From: Methylobacillus arboreus
GTDB taxonomy: Bacteria > Pseudomonadota > Gammaproteobacteria > Burkholderiales > Methylophilaceae
Assembly (NCBI RefSeq): GCF_020532725.1
Contig: NZ_JAJAVC010000003.1
Location: 62,001 to 126,000, forward strand
Direction of reading: 5' to 3'
Length of the DNA: 64,000 nucleotides
The notes under the pieces are model-generated. The model was not told the DNA's origin and did no database searches. It saw only the letters and a list, made by a program, of their open reading frames with translations. Shown here piece after piece: positions 45,316 to 53,814 of this stretch. Made by a program: the position numbers and the translations under genes. Numbering within the stretch: the first letter of the stretch is position 1; the number at the start of each line of letters is the position of its first letter.

Positions 45316-46361
45316 TGTCAAAGAGCTATGCAGTTGCTGAAGAGGGGCGCTATAAATTACTGAAACAGATTTTGCCAAAAAGCGTGGTGAGGATACTGCT
45401 GTCGGTCAGAGCCTATGCCCAGCTTGTGATCAATTATGTTTATGATTTCTCACGCTATCACCGCGCAAGTTGCATGGGTGAGGCGGCTGGTAATGTAGAG
45501 CAATATGATGCCCTGATTACCATGAATTATCATCGACTGGAAAAAGGCCTGTCTCTGCGCGAACCCAAACCATTCTTTGGTAAGCAGGTTGTTGAATACT
45601 TGCTGCGCACTATTGAGCATCATCAACGCGAGTATGGCAGCAGGGAAAGCACTATAACTGCCCTTAATACCATCAGTTTTTATATTCAATGGCATGAAAA
45701 GCAGGACTTGCATTCAGACTATATCTCTAACCTGAAAACCGATTTGGCCAACATCATTTCCAGGCTGAATAACCCAAGCCCGCATATCGCCAAAGGCGGG
45801 GTCAATGCACGGGTGTTTCGTGATCATGCAAATGACGAGGAAATCAACTTCTTCTTCAATGAACGCCATTCGGTCCGTCATTATTCTGCTGAGCCTGTCT
45901 CCACGGATATCATCAATAGAGCGGTTTATTTAGCTACCTTCACGCCATCGGTATGCAATAGACAATCCTGGCGGGTTAAAGCTTTCACCGAAAGAAGCAA
46001 GATTGATCATGCGCTCAAATTCCAAAATGGCAATAGGGGGTTTGGTCATACAGCAACCGTGCTGTTTGTCGTCAGTGCCAAGCTGACGACCTTTGTCTCG
46101 CCATCAGAAAGAAATCAGGGCTGGATAGATGGTGGTATGTTCGCCATGTCATTGATTAACGCCTTGCATGCATTGGGTATAGGCAGCTGCCCGCTGAATT
46201 GGAGTACTGATGCAAAAAGGGATAAATCCTTCAGGCAGGCTTTCGGAATTCCTGATGATGAAGTCATCATAATGTTTATTGCTGGGGGGCACTATGAAGA
46301 GAATTATAGTGTGTGCGATTCAGCCCGGATTTCGGTTGATAATCTCTTGACAATCAATTAA
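45315..46361 (+). CDS. Nitroreductase-family protein with a helical N-terminal extension
   Basis: A 348-residue protein. The C-terminal part from about residue 180 is a flavin nitroreductase: ERHSVRHYSAEPVSTDIINRAV (FMN/substrate region), TPSVCNRQSWRV, and a GIGSCPLNW segment. The first 180 residues are not a known enzyme domain. Such genes often sit beside polysaccharide pyruvyl transferases, as here (12 bases before the next gene). A role in modifying the sugar or its pyruvyl donor is conjecture. Confidence 0.8.
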   Translation: MSKSYAVAEEGRYKLLKQILPKSVVRILLSVRAYAQLVINYVYDFSRYHRASCMGEAAGNVEQYDALITMNYHRLEKGLSLREPKPFFGKQVVEYLLRTIEHHQREYGSRESTITALNTISFYIQWHEKQDLHSDYISNLKTDLANIISRLNNPSPHIAKGGVNARVFRDHANDEEINFFFNERHSVRHYSAEPVSTDIINRAVYLATFTPSVCNRQSWRVKAFTERSKIDHALKFQNGNRGFGHTATVLFVVSAKLTTFVSPSERNQGWIDGGMFAMSLINALHALGIGSCPLNWSTDAKRDKSFRQAFGIPDDEVIIMFIAGGHYEENYSVCDSARISVDNLLTIN

Positions 46362-46372
46362 GGGAATTAAAG

Positions 46373-47599
46373 ATGGCTGGTGTAAAAAATAAATTAAAAA
46401 GTATCAGAAATTATCTGCAAGTAGTTTCAATGAGGCCTTACCAGCCCCAGCTGAGCAGCAACAGTCTTGAACCTTCTATTCTTTTCCTGCCTGCCGCCGA
46501 TGCCGGGGGCATAGGCGATGATGCGATGATCTCTGGCGCCCTTAATGGTGTTGCTCAGCGTCAGACTCACCAACACAGTACTGCAGTTGGCCGATATAGT
46601 GCTGCCCAGAGCATTTACAATTTTGAACACACCCTGCACGAAGAGTTTTTCTGGACTCAATGGGGTGGGATTAAACAGGCGGAGAAAGTTTTTTCGCGCT
46701 ATTCCCATTTTTATGTCATGGGCGCTGATGTGATGGATGGTTTGTATTCATATTCAGACTCTATCCGCCGCTTACGCTATGCCGAGCTGGCACGGGATAT
46801 GGGACTAAAAGTTAGTTTCCTAGGCTTCAGCTTCAACAAAAATCCCCATCCTCTGATTACAAATGAAATCGCCCGGATCGGCAAAGGTATTCATTATTGC
46901 CTGAGAGATCCCATCTCTTATGACCGTTTCGCCAAAATCGGCAATCTAGATATGAGCCTGGTGGCTGACCTGGCATTTCTGGTCAAGCCGAATGAAACTA
47001 CCAATAAATTGCGTGGTCTGGAGGATTTCGTCAAAAAGAACCACGACAAGAATAAATTAATCATCGGATTGAACATTCATTTATTGTTCAATAAAACCAA
47101 TGGTAGTGGGCATGTGGATAAGCTGGTGACATCATTGGCATCAATTATCCGCAATCATCCTGATATCGCTTTTGTACTCTTGCCCCATGATTTCCGTCCT
47201 GGGGTGGATGATAGAGTGCCTCTTGCTGACATAGCAAAACAAGTTGCATCGCCAGAGAGCGTGTATTTACTGGATGTTCCCTTGTATGCAAGTGAAATCA
47301 AAAAGGCTGTGTCATATCTAGATGGCTTATTTACTGGCCGCATGCATTTGGGGATAGCTGCGTTGGGGCAAGGGGTGCCGATTGCCGGCATAGTCTATCA
47401 AGGGAAGTTTGAAGGCTTGTTCCAGCATTTTGGCTTTAGTGATGGCGAAACTATTTCCCCTGCCGCGGCAGCGGAAATTGATACAGTTAATGACTTCTTT
47501 GATCAATGGTTGAGTCGCCTGCCTGCCGCAACCAAAGTGGTAAAGGACAAGGTGCCTGAGGTTCAGAAGCTCTCACTGAAAAACTTTGAATATTTATGA
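46373..47599 (+). CDS. Polysaccharide pyruvyl transferase family protein
   Basis: A 408-residue cytosolic enzyme of the CsaB/WcaK family, which adds ketal pyruvate from PEP to sugars. Marks of the family are GGIGDDAMISGAL near the N-terminus (about residues 45-57), YVMGADVMDG (about 117-126) and SYLDGLFTGRMHLGIAALGQGVPI near the C-terminus. The EPS is therefore probably pyruvylated and acidic. The stop overlaps the ATG of a small ORF (47596). Confidence 0.88.
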   Translation: MAGVKNKLKSIRNYLQVVSMRPYQPQLSSNSLEPSILFLPAADAGGIGDDAMISGALNGVAQRQTHQHSTAVGRYSAAQSIYNFEHTLHEEFFWTQWGGIKQAEKVFSRYSHFYVMGADVMDGLYSYSDSIRRLRYAELARDMGLKVSFLGFSFNKNPHPLITNEIARIGKGIHYCLRDPISYDRFAKIGNLDMSLVADLAFLVKPNETTNKLRGLEDFVKKNHDKNKLIIGLNIHLLFNKTNGSGHVDKLVTSLASIIRNHPDIAFVLLPHDFRPGVDDRVPLADIAKQVASPESVYLLDVPLYASEIKKAVSYLDGLFTGRMHLGIAALGQGVPIAGIVYQGKFEGLFQHFGFSDGETISPAAAAEIDTVNDFFDQWLSRLPAATKVVKDKVPEVQKLSLKNFEYL

Positions 47600-47760
47600 T
47601 ATTGATCAAGCACATGAAATATCTTCTGGCAATCATTTCCCTTGGGGCCATGGGCAATGCGTATGGAATCTGGCGTGGCTGGATACCTAATGATGCAATG
47701 TTAACAGCGATTACTCAAACGAGAGAAGCTCAAGGAGCTAGGGATGAATGTGTCAAATAA
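47596..47760 (+). CDS. Small ORF of 54 residues between pyruvyl transferase and polymerase
   Basis: An ATG overlaps the stop of the pyruvyl transferase gene (ATGA) and opens 54 codons, MILIKHMKYLLAIISLGA followed by a polar half, ending 17 bases inside the polymerase gene. An internal ATG at 47614 gives a 48-residue form. The N-terminal third is hydrophobic, like a signal peptide or anchor. No family is recognised. Coupling at both ends suggests a real small gene, but nothing proves expression. Confidence 0.45.
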   Translation: MILIKHMKYLLAIISLGAMGNAYGIWRGWIPNDAMLTAITQTREAQGARDECVK

Positions 47761-49198
47761 TATGTCTTTAACTTCTCCTTGCTTTAATGTATTTCAAGGT
47801 AAGGATAGTTATTTCCCGATATTTTTCCTGCTTTTTCTCTTATTCGTCATGCTGGGGATGGCCACCTATGGTGGGCCACTCATCCTGCTGCTATCGTTTT
47901 TGTTTATCTTTGCTTTATCCTTAGTCACTGTTTTTTACAGCACTTCAAATATTACCAAGCTGGACCTTTCTGGCTATTTGCTCTTCCCATTGTTTATTTC
48001 GGCTTTCCAGAATATATACCTGGGATTGCTCGCGAATGACATGGATGCTTTTGCTTTGCAGATGTTTCTGATGCTGCATTGGATGTTTGCCGTGATTACC
48101 CTGACAGGGCTGATGGTGACCGGCGTTAGTAAATCAGGCAGCAAACTGCCTATCATTCTGTTTGCCATGCTGGTTTTAATGATTGGCTATTCTGTTGTTT
48201 TGCTTGCATTCATGGGCGGCAGCCCTATAGGCTTGTTTGGCTCATTCCGTAACCTATCCACCCCCTGGATCTTTTTCCTGCTGGGCTTTTTGAGTATCCG
48301 GGTCGTCAAATTTGATACCTTGCTAAAGATGATATCCTTCCTGGGATATTTCATTATTTTCTTTGGTTTTCTCGAGTATTTCCTCGACAAGCAAGTCTGG
48401 CTCTACCTGAATATCGAAATGTTATGGGCTAAGAAAGGCTTGCGGAATATTGCAGAATGGGGCCTCCCACTGAACTTCGTTTCCTCGGAGCGGATTTTTG
48501 GCGAGCAAGTTAGGCGCATGGCATCATCCTATGCTGACCCTGTCAATTTCGGTACAGTGCTATTCCTGATTGCCAGCATAGGTTGGTATACAAAGAGATA
48601 TTTGCTGTTGATACTCTCTATCGTGTGTATGGTGCTGGCGATCAGTAAAGGGGCATTCCTAGGACTGCTGGTTTTATTTGTGGTTTGGTCATACTTTTAC
48701 ACCAACAGAGTGATATTCGCGATCGCTGGCATGGGCGCCGCTGCAGTAGGTGTCGCATTCCTGATTTATTCTTCTCTGCATTCTACACAGAGTGTCGCAG
48801 CGCACTCACAGGGCTTGTGGTCTGCCTTGATGACACTGCCAAGTTACCCTCTGGGTCGAGGGCTGGGCAATGTGGGAATATTGTCTGGAGAGGGCGGTGA
48901 CATCAAGGAGAGCGGCCTGGGAATCATTATCGGTCAATTGGGTGTGTTTGGCATATTGCTGTATGGTTTCTTCTTTAGTGTACTCATCAAAATGTCGCTA
49001 TCGATTCCCACTGTTAGGGATAAGGTGTTTGCTACCACACTGGCTGTTAGTATCTTGATCAATATCGCCTTCAATGAGGTAGCTTTGAGTCCGAACTCGT
49101 CAGCAGGGTATTTCATGATCCTGGGATTAATTCTGGCTGCAACAGAGTATGAAAAAATTTCTAATAAAATAAATAAGACTGAGGTGGTGCATGGTTAA
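47744..49198 (+). CDS. O-antigen ligase/polymerase-like membrane protein (Wzy)
   Basis: A 484-residue membrane protein with about twelve hydrophobic helices and a large periplasmic loop in the second half (about residues 346-390, with SQGLWSALMTLPSYPLGRGLGN), the arrangement of Wzy/WaaL proteins. In this position it is most likely the EPS repeat polymerase. AAGGAG lies six bases before the ATG. Its end overlaps the next gene by 8 bases. Confidence 0.85.
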   Translation: MNVSNNMSLTSPCFNVFQGKDSYFPIFFLLFLLFVMLGMATYGGPLILLLSFLFIFALSLVTVFYSTSNITKLDLSGYLLFPLFISAFQNIYLGLLANDMDAFALQMFLMLHWMFAVITLTGLMVTGVSKSGSKLPIILFAMLVLMIGYSVVLLAFMGGSPIGLFGSFRNLSTPWIFFLLGFLSIRVVKFDTLLKMISFLGYFIIFFGFLEYFLDKQVWLYLNIEMLWAKKGLRNIAEWGLPLNFVSSERIFGEQVRRMASSYADPVNFGTVLFLIASIGWYTKRYLLLILSIVCMVLAISKGAFLGLLVLFVVWSYFYTNRVIFAIAGMGAAAVGVAFLIYSSLHSTQSVAAHSQGLWSALMTLPSYPLGRGLGNVGILSGEGGDIKESGLGIIIGQLGVFGILLYGFFFSVLIKMSLSIPTVRDKVFATTLAVSILINIAFNEVALSPNSSAGYFMILGLILAATEYEKISNKINKTEVVHG

Positions 49199-50339
49199 GG
49201 TGGCAATAATAGAACCTGTGGGCAGCCACGGAGGGATGGACTATTACGATACAGGCTTATGCGCCGGACTGCAGGAAAATGGGATCGATGTTAGTTGGTA
49301 TACCTCGGATATCTCCAGCGCCAGGGGTAGTTACAACATCAATATCGTCAAAACCTTCAGTAACATTTGGGGCAAGGATCCTAGCTGGAAGCGGGGGCTG
49401 AGATATGTTGCAGGATTGTTCAAAACTTATATCGATGCAAAAAAACGCAAGATAGACATTGCGCATTTCCATTTTTTCCATGTCGGGATCATGGAGTTCC
49501 TCAGTGTATTGCTGGCACGACTGTTTGCATTGAAAGTGATCATCACGGTTCATGATGTCGAAGCCTTCAAGGCCGGCCTGACCAGCGACAGTTTAAGGTC
49601 CATTGCCTACAAGCTGGCAGCAAAGATCATTGTCCATAATGAAATCAGTAAGAAAGAGCTGCTGCAGAGTAGCGATCTGAATCCTGAGAAAATTACCATT
49701 ATTCCTCACGGTAGTTACAATGGATTGATCGATGCTCCCGTCAACAAGGCTGAAGCAAGGGCTAAACTAGGCCTTGCTGAGACTGCCAAGACCATTCTTT
49801 TCTTTGGTCAGATCAAAGAGGTAAAAGGACTGGATCTTTTGCTGGAGGCATTCGGTAAAAGTAACGCGGAAAATCAATCCTTGGTGTTGGTGATTGCCGG
49901 CAAGGTATGGAAGGATGATTTTGCTAAATACCAGAAAATTATCGATCAGTACCAGATGAGTGAGTCTTGTAAATTATTCATCAGGTATATCCCGGATAGT
50001 GAGCTTACCTATTTCTACAGTGCTGCTGACTTGGTGGTTCTTCCCTATAGGAAAATTTATCAAAGCGGCGTCCTGTTGATGAGCATGAGTTTCGGCCGTC
50101 CAGTGCTTGCGTCTAACTTGCCTGGTATGACTGCGATAATTAAACATGGTGAAAATGGCTATTTGTTCGAGTCTGAAAATACGCATGATCTTGCCAAGCA
50201 ACTGGATTCTATCTTTAACAGTGGAAATATTGACGCCGTCATTGATAATGCTACCAGGGATATGAATGGCAAGTTCAACTGGAATACTATTGGTAAGACC
50301 ACGGGGTCTGTTTATGAAGAAGTTTCTAATTATAGGTAA
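49191..50339 (+). CDS. Glycosyltransferase, GT4-type
   Basis: A 382-residue cytosolic glycosyltransferase of the GT-B fold. The acceptor-side half has MDYYDTGLCAGLQENGIDVSWYT; the donor half has TILFFGQIKEVKGLDLLLEAF (about 199-219) and VVLPYRKIYQSGVLLMSMSFGRPVLA (about 282-307), where the EX7E-like glutamate is replaced. The donor sugar cannot be named. It overlaps wzy and lies six bases before the next gene. Confidence 0.87.
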   Translation: MVKVAIIEPVGSHGGMDYYDTGLCAGLQENGIDVSWYTSDISSARGSYNINIVKTFSNIWGKDPSWKRGLRYVAGLFKTYIDAKKRKIDIAHFHFFHVGIMEFLSVLLARLFALKVIITVHDVEAFKAGLTSDSLRSIAYKLAAKIIVHNEISKKELLQSSDLNPEKITIIPHGSYNGLIDAPVNKAEARAKLGLAETAKTILFFGQIKEVKGLDLLLEAFGKSNAENQSLVLVIAGKVWKDDFAKYQKIIDQYQMSESCKLFIRYIPDSELTYFYSAADLVVLPYRKIYQSGVLLMSMSFGRPVLASNLPGMTAIIKHGENGYLFESENTHDLAKQLDSIFNSGNIDAVIDNATRDMNGKFNWNTIGKTTGSVYEEVSNYR

Positions 50340-50345
50340 ATAATA

Positions 50346-51452
50346 ATGGCTAAAATTCTTTCCATCCTTGGTACGAGAGGTGTTCCTGCAGCACATGGTG
50401 GTTTTGAGACATTTGCAGAATTTCTTTCTCTTTATCTGGTTAAAAAAGGCTGGGAAGTGACTGTGTATTGCCAGGTCGATGGTAAAGGCCCAGTCTTTGA
50501 AGATAACTGGCAAGGTGTGCACAGAGTCAACATACCGGTGAATATCCTGGGCGCTGCGGGCACCATTATTTTCGACCTCAAGTCGACCATCCATGCCGCC
50601 AAAAGGCGCAACCTGATTCTTACGCTGGGTTACAACACGGCAATTTTCTGCCTGCTGTACCGGCTCCTGGGTATTAAGAACCTGATCAACATGGATGGCA
50701 TTGAATGGCATAGACAAAAGTGGGGCAAGCTTGCCAAGGCCTGGTTCTGGTTCAATGACTGGGCTGGCTCGCTGCTAGGTAACCACTTGGTTGCGGATCA
50801 TCCTCATATTGCTGTGCACTTGGAAACCAGGGTAGCGGCTGAGAAGATCACGATGATTCCTTACGGGGCAGACAAGATTAAAAATCCTGATCTGAACCAT
50901 CTCAAGTCTTATGGCCTGGAAGCGGGTCAGTATGCAATCCTGATTGCGCGCGCAGAGCCTGAAAATTCCATACTGGAAGTAGTGAAAGCTTGGTCTGCAA
51001 AGCCCCGTGGTATGAAGTTGGTCGTGCTAGGCAAGTACAATCCTGAGCATGCCTACCAGGTTGCGGTCAAGGCTGCCGGTTCCGATGAAGTGCTTTTTCC
51101 TGGCGCTATTTACGATAAGCCCGTGGTTGAATCATTAAGATATTTCTCAAGGGTATACATTCACGGCCACCAGGTTGGCGGCACCAATCCCTCTCTGGTT
51201 GAGGCGCTGGGAGCTGGCAATGCTGTATTGGCGCACAATAACCGCTTCAATCGCTGGGTTGCCGGGGATAAGGCAGCCTATTTCTCCAATGAGAATGACT
51301 GCGAAACCATACTTGAGACGCTGCTGAGTGATGAAAACCGGTTGCACGATATGAAAAGCGGCAGCCTGGCGCAATATGACGCTTTATTTACCTGGGAGTC
51401 AGTGTTGCAGCAATATGAGACATTACTGGCAAGATTTCTACCTAATAAGTAG
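50346..51452 (+). CDS. Glycosyltransferase with DUF1972 N-terminal domain
   Basis: A 368-residue enzyme. The N-terminal LGTRGVPAAHGGFETFAEFL (residues 8-27) marks DUF1972, found in rhamnosyl- and other GT4-like transferases; the C-terminal GT1 half contains YIHGHQVGGTNPSLVEALG (about 260-278). An rfb pathway for dTDP-rhamnose lies 5 kb away, so rhamnose transfer is possible but not shown. It is the last glycosyltransferase of the locus seen here. Confidence 0.87.
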   Translation: MAKILSILGTRGVPAAHGGFETFAEFLSLYLVKKGWEVTVYCQVDGKGPVFEDNWQGVHRVNIPVNILGAAGTIIFDLKSTIHAAKRRNLILTLGYNTAIFCLLYRLLGIKNLINMDGIEWHRQKWGKLAKAWFWFNDWAGSLLGNHLVADHPHIAVHLETRVAAEKITMIPYGADKIKNPDLNHLKSYGLEAGQYAILIARAEPENSILEVVKAWSAKPRGMKLVVLGKYNPEHAYQVAVKAAGSDEVLFPGAIYDKPVVESLRYFSRVYIHGHQVGGTNPSLVEALGAGNAVLAHNNRFNRWVAGDKAAYFSNENDCETILETLLSDENRLHDMKSGSLAQYDALFTWESVLQQYETLLARFLPNK

Positions 51453-51507
51453 TTAGGCGCTGCTCCTATTATCTTCCCCCTATATATTTCTATCCAGCGA
51501 GAAAATT

Positions 51508-52947
51508 ATGCAGATTCAAGCCGTGATTTTATCAGGTGGTTCTGGCACAAGATTGTGGCCACTTTCCCGAGAAAATTATCCCAAGCAATTGCTGACATTG
51601 CTTGATGATGATTCTTTATTACAGTCGACATTACGCAGGGTCGATCCAGTCGTTGGATCTGAGTTTCTCCCGATTCTGGTATGTAATGAAGAGTACCGCT
51701 TTGTCATCGCTGAACAATTGCGGCTTATGGGAAGGCGTGGGTCTATCCTGCTCGAGCCTGTAGGCAAGAACACTGCCCCCGCGTTAACCCTGGCTGCCTT
51801 GGAGGCTACAAGGCATGGCCAGGATCCCATCTTGCTGGTCATGCCCGCCGATCATGCCATCGTCAATGCAGAGGCATTCCAGAATACCGTGAGGGCTGGG
51901 GCTGAGCATGCTGCTGCCGGCAAGATTATCACTTTTGGTATCGTGCCTGACAGGGCGGAAACAGGCTATGGCTATATTAAATCGGGTGCTGCGCTGGATG
52001 GGTTTAGCTCCGCATTCAGCATTGATCAGTTTGTTGAAAAGCCGGATGAGGCTACTGCTCAGCAATATGTAGCGAGTGGGAGCTATTTCTGGAATAGCGG
52101 TCTGTTCATGATGCGTGCAACGGTATGGCTGGATGCGATTGCAAAAACCCGTCCCGATATCTTTTCCTCGTGTGAACAGTCCTGGGATGGTCAGCAGCGG
52201 GACGGTGATTTTGTCCGTGTAGACAAGGCTAAATTCCAGGAAACCCCAAGCGATTCTATAGACTATGCCGTGATGGAGCATGTTTCCCGTGGTGTCGACA
52301 AGTTACCTGCAGGTATAGTTATCCCCTTGGATGCCGGTTGGTCAGACGTAGGTGCCTGGGATTCATTCTGGAAGATCCTGCCGCAGGATAACTCGGGTAA
52401 TGCCTCGCTAGGGGATGTGCTGTTCAATGATTGTTCGAATACTCTTGCTGTGTCATCGGGCAGGTTACTGGCTTGTGTCGGCCTGCAGAATATCGCGGTA
52501 ATTGAGACGACCGATGCTGTGCTGGTGATTGATAAAAACAAAACTCAGGATGTGAAGAAGATCGTGGAGCAGCTTAAGTCCCTGGAGAGACCCGAGGCCA
52601 GGACTCACCGCAAAGTGCACCGGCCTTGGGGATGGTATGACAGTATTGATATGGGCGCTCGTTTTCAGGTAAAGCGTATTGTGGTTAATCCAGGGGCTAT
52701 GCTTTCCCTACAGATGCATCATCATAGAGCAGAACACTGGATCGTAGTGACTGGTACAGCTAAGGTGACCAGAGGGGATGAAGAATTCCTGGTTTCTGAA
52801 AATCAGTCGACTTATATCCCATTGGGTGTGACCCATATGCTGGCTAACCCAGGCAAGCTACCTCTGGAAATGATTGAAGTCCAATCTGGCGCCTATCTGG
52901 GCGAGGATGATATCGTGCGGTTCAATGACCAATACGGCAGGTCATAA
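51508..52947 (+). CDS. manC: Mannose-1-phosphate guanylyltransferase/mannose-6-phosphate isomerase
   Basis: A bifunctional 479-residue enzyme for GDP-mannose. The nucleotidyltransferase half begins with LSGGSGTRLWPLSR (about residues 7-20) and has FVEKPDEATA (about 177-186); the isomerase cupin half has HRPWGWYDSID and the metal-binding LQMHHHRAEHWIVVTG (about 398-413). It supplies GDP-mannose to the EPS. A 55-base AT-rich gap precedes it, so it may also have its own promoter. No terminator is visible after it. Confidence 0.95.
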   Translation: MQIQAVILSGGSGTRLWPLSRENYPKQLLTLLDDDSLLQSTLRRVDPVVGSEFLPILVCNEEYRFVIAEQLRLMGRRGSILLEPVGKNTAPALTLAALEATRHGQDPILLVMPADHAIVNAEAFQNTVRAGAEHAAAGKIITFGIVPDRAETGYGYIKSGAALDGFSSAFSIDQFVEKPDEATAQQYVASGSYFWNSGLFMMRATVWLDAIAKTRPDIFSSCEQSWDGQQRDGDFVRVDKAKFQETPSDSIDYAVMEHVSRGVDKLPAGIVIPLDAGWSDVGAWDSFWKILPQDNSGNASLGDVLFNDCSNTLAVSSGRLLACVGLQNIAVIETTDAVLVIDKNKTQDVKKIVEQLKSLERPEARTHRKVHRPWGWYDSIDMGARFQVKRIVVNPGAMLSLQMHHHRAEHWIVVTGTAKVTRGDEEFLVSENQSTYIPLGVTHMLANPGKLPLEMIEVQSGAYLGEDDIVRFNDQYGRS

Positions 52948-53297
52948 TAAGCTGCTACCATGAGATAGGCTTCGACCAGCAGTTTCTTGGCAGGTTATTC
53001 TCGGCGGCTTCAGGTTATGCAGTTGCTTGCATCTACATGGATGTTAGCAAAGGGAGGGTTGAATACGTACGCTGCGTTCCATCTAAGCCATCTCAGTATC
53101 GAATACAAGAGTGTCGACTCTACGAAGCCATGCTTCCCAGCACTGGATTAAGATGCTGGGCAAGTAAGGATTCATCGCTTCGAGCAGCTTCCGCAACCTG
53201 AACCTTTACGTCGCGTAGCCAGCATGAATGCAACTACGCTCCTAGGGGCGAGCACCTGCGTTAGGCGCTAATAACCTCCAAGGATTTTGGTGTCAAC
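52948..53297 (+). other. Gene-free stretch after manC
   Basis: 350 bases with stops in all frames and no recognisable gene, RNA or terminator. It adjoins the transposase fragment and is probably decayed DNA. Confidence 0.5.
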
Positions 53298-53420
53298 ATG
53301 ATTACGCGCCGTATTGATTTCTTGGGGTGCCTTGTCGAATCGACAAGCAAAGGTAGAGTTTTTTGGATTCTGGACAATTTGAAAGTTCATCACGTCAAGC
53401 TTGCTCAGCAATCGGCGTAA
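53298..53420 (+). pseudogene. Fragment of an IS630-type transposase
   Basis: A 40-codon stretch reads MITRRIDFLGCLVESTSKG, then RVFWILDNLKVHHVK, and stops. The second part matches the DDE core of IS630-family transposases, where the aspartate in LDNLxVHH is catalytic. No inverted ends or flanking transposase parts are recognisable. It is a remnant of an insertion that once sat at the end of the eps locus. Confidence 0.6.
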
Positions 53421-53598
53421 AATAAGCAAGCCAGTTGATGATTTTCTTGTCAATGTATTCGCCAGAATGGAACGACTACTTGAGCGATGATTTTTGAAAG
53501 CCTGCCGGCGCGCGACAGATCAGTCAAGTATGCAATGTGATTGCGCTGTTTGGCGTTGCCGGATTAATGCAGTTGCTTGGACAACACTTGCTCCGTAC

Positions 53599-53814
53599 TC
53601 ATGGCCACCACTTGCGAAGTTCAAGAGCTCCGGCCATACATGACAAAAATAGCATGGCAATCAGCCCCGGACCTGCCCACAAAAATACTGTGCAAGCGCA
53701 CGCTATCAACCATGCAGCGCTGGCTAGCAAGGCCATCGGTCGTTTAAGTTGGCGCCAAAATGTCCATGGTGGCAAGATCCAACCGATAATCATAAAAATC
53801 CAACTACTTATCAT
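53599..53814 (-). CDS. Small membrane protein after the GMC oxidoreductase
   Basis: A 71-residue protein with two hydrophobic segments (about residues 1-20 and 27-61). Its ATG overlaps the stop of the oxidoreductase gene (ATGA), which supports a real gene in the same operon. It could anchor the dehydrogenase or be a fragment of a larger membrane protein, since it lies next to the decayed region. No family is recognised. Confidence 0.5.
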   Translation of the reverse strand: MISSWIFMIIGWILPPWTFWRQLKRPMALLASAAWLIACACTVFLWAGPGLIAMLFLSCMAGALELRKWWP

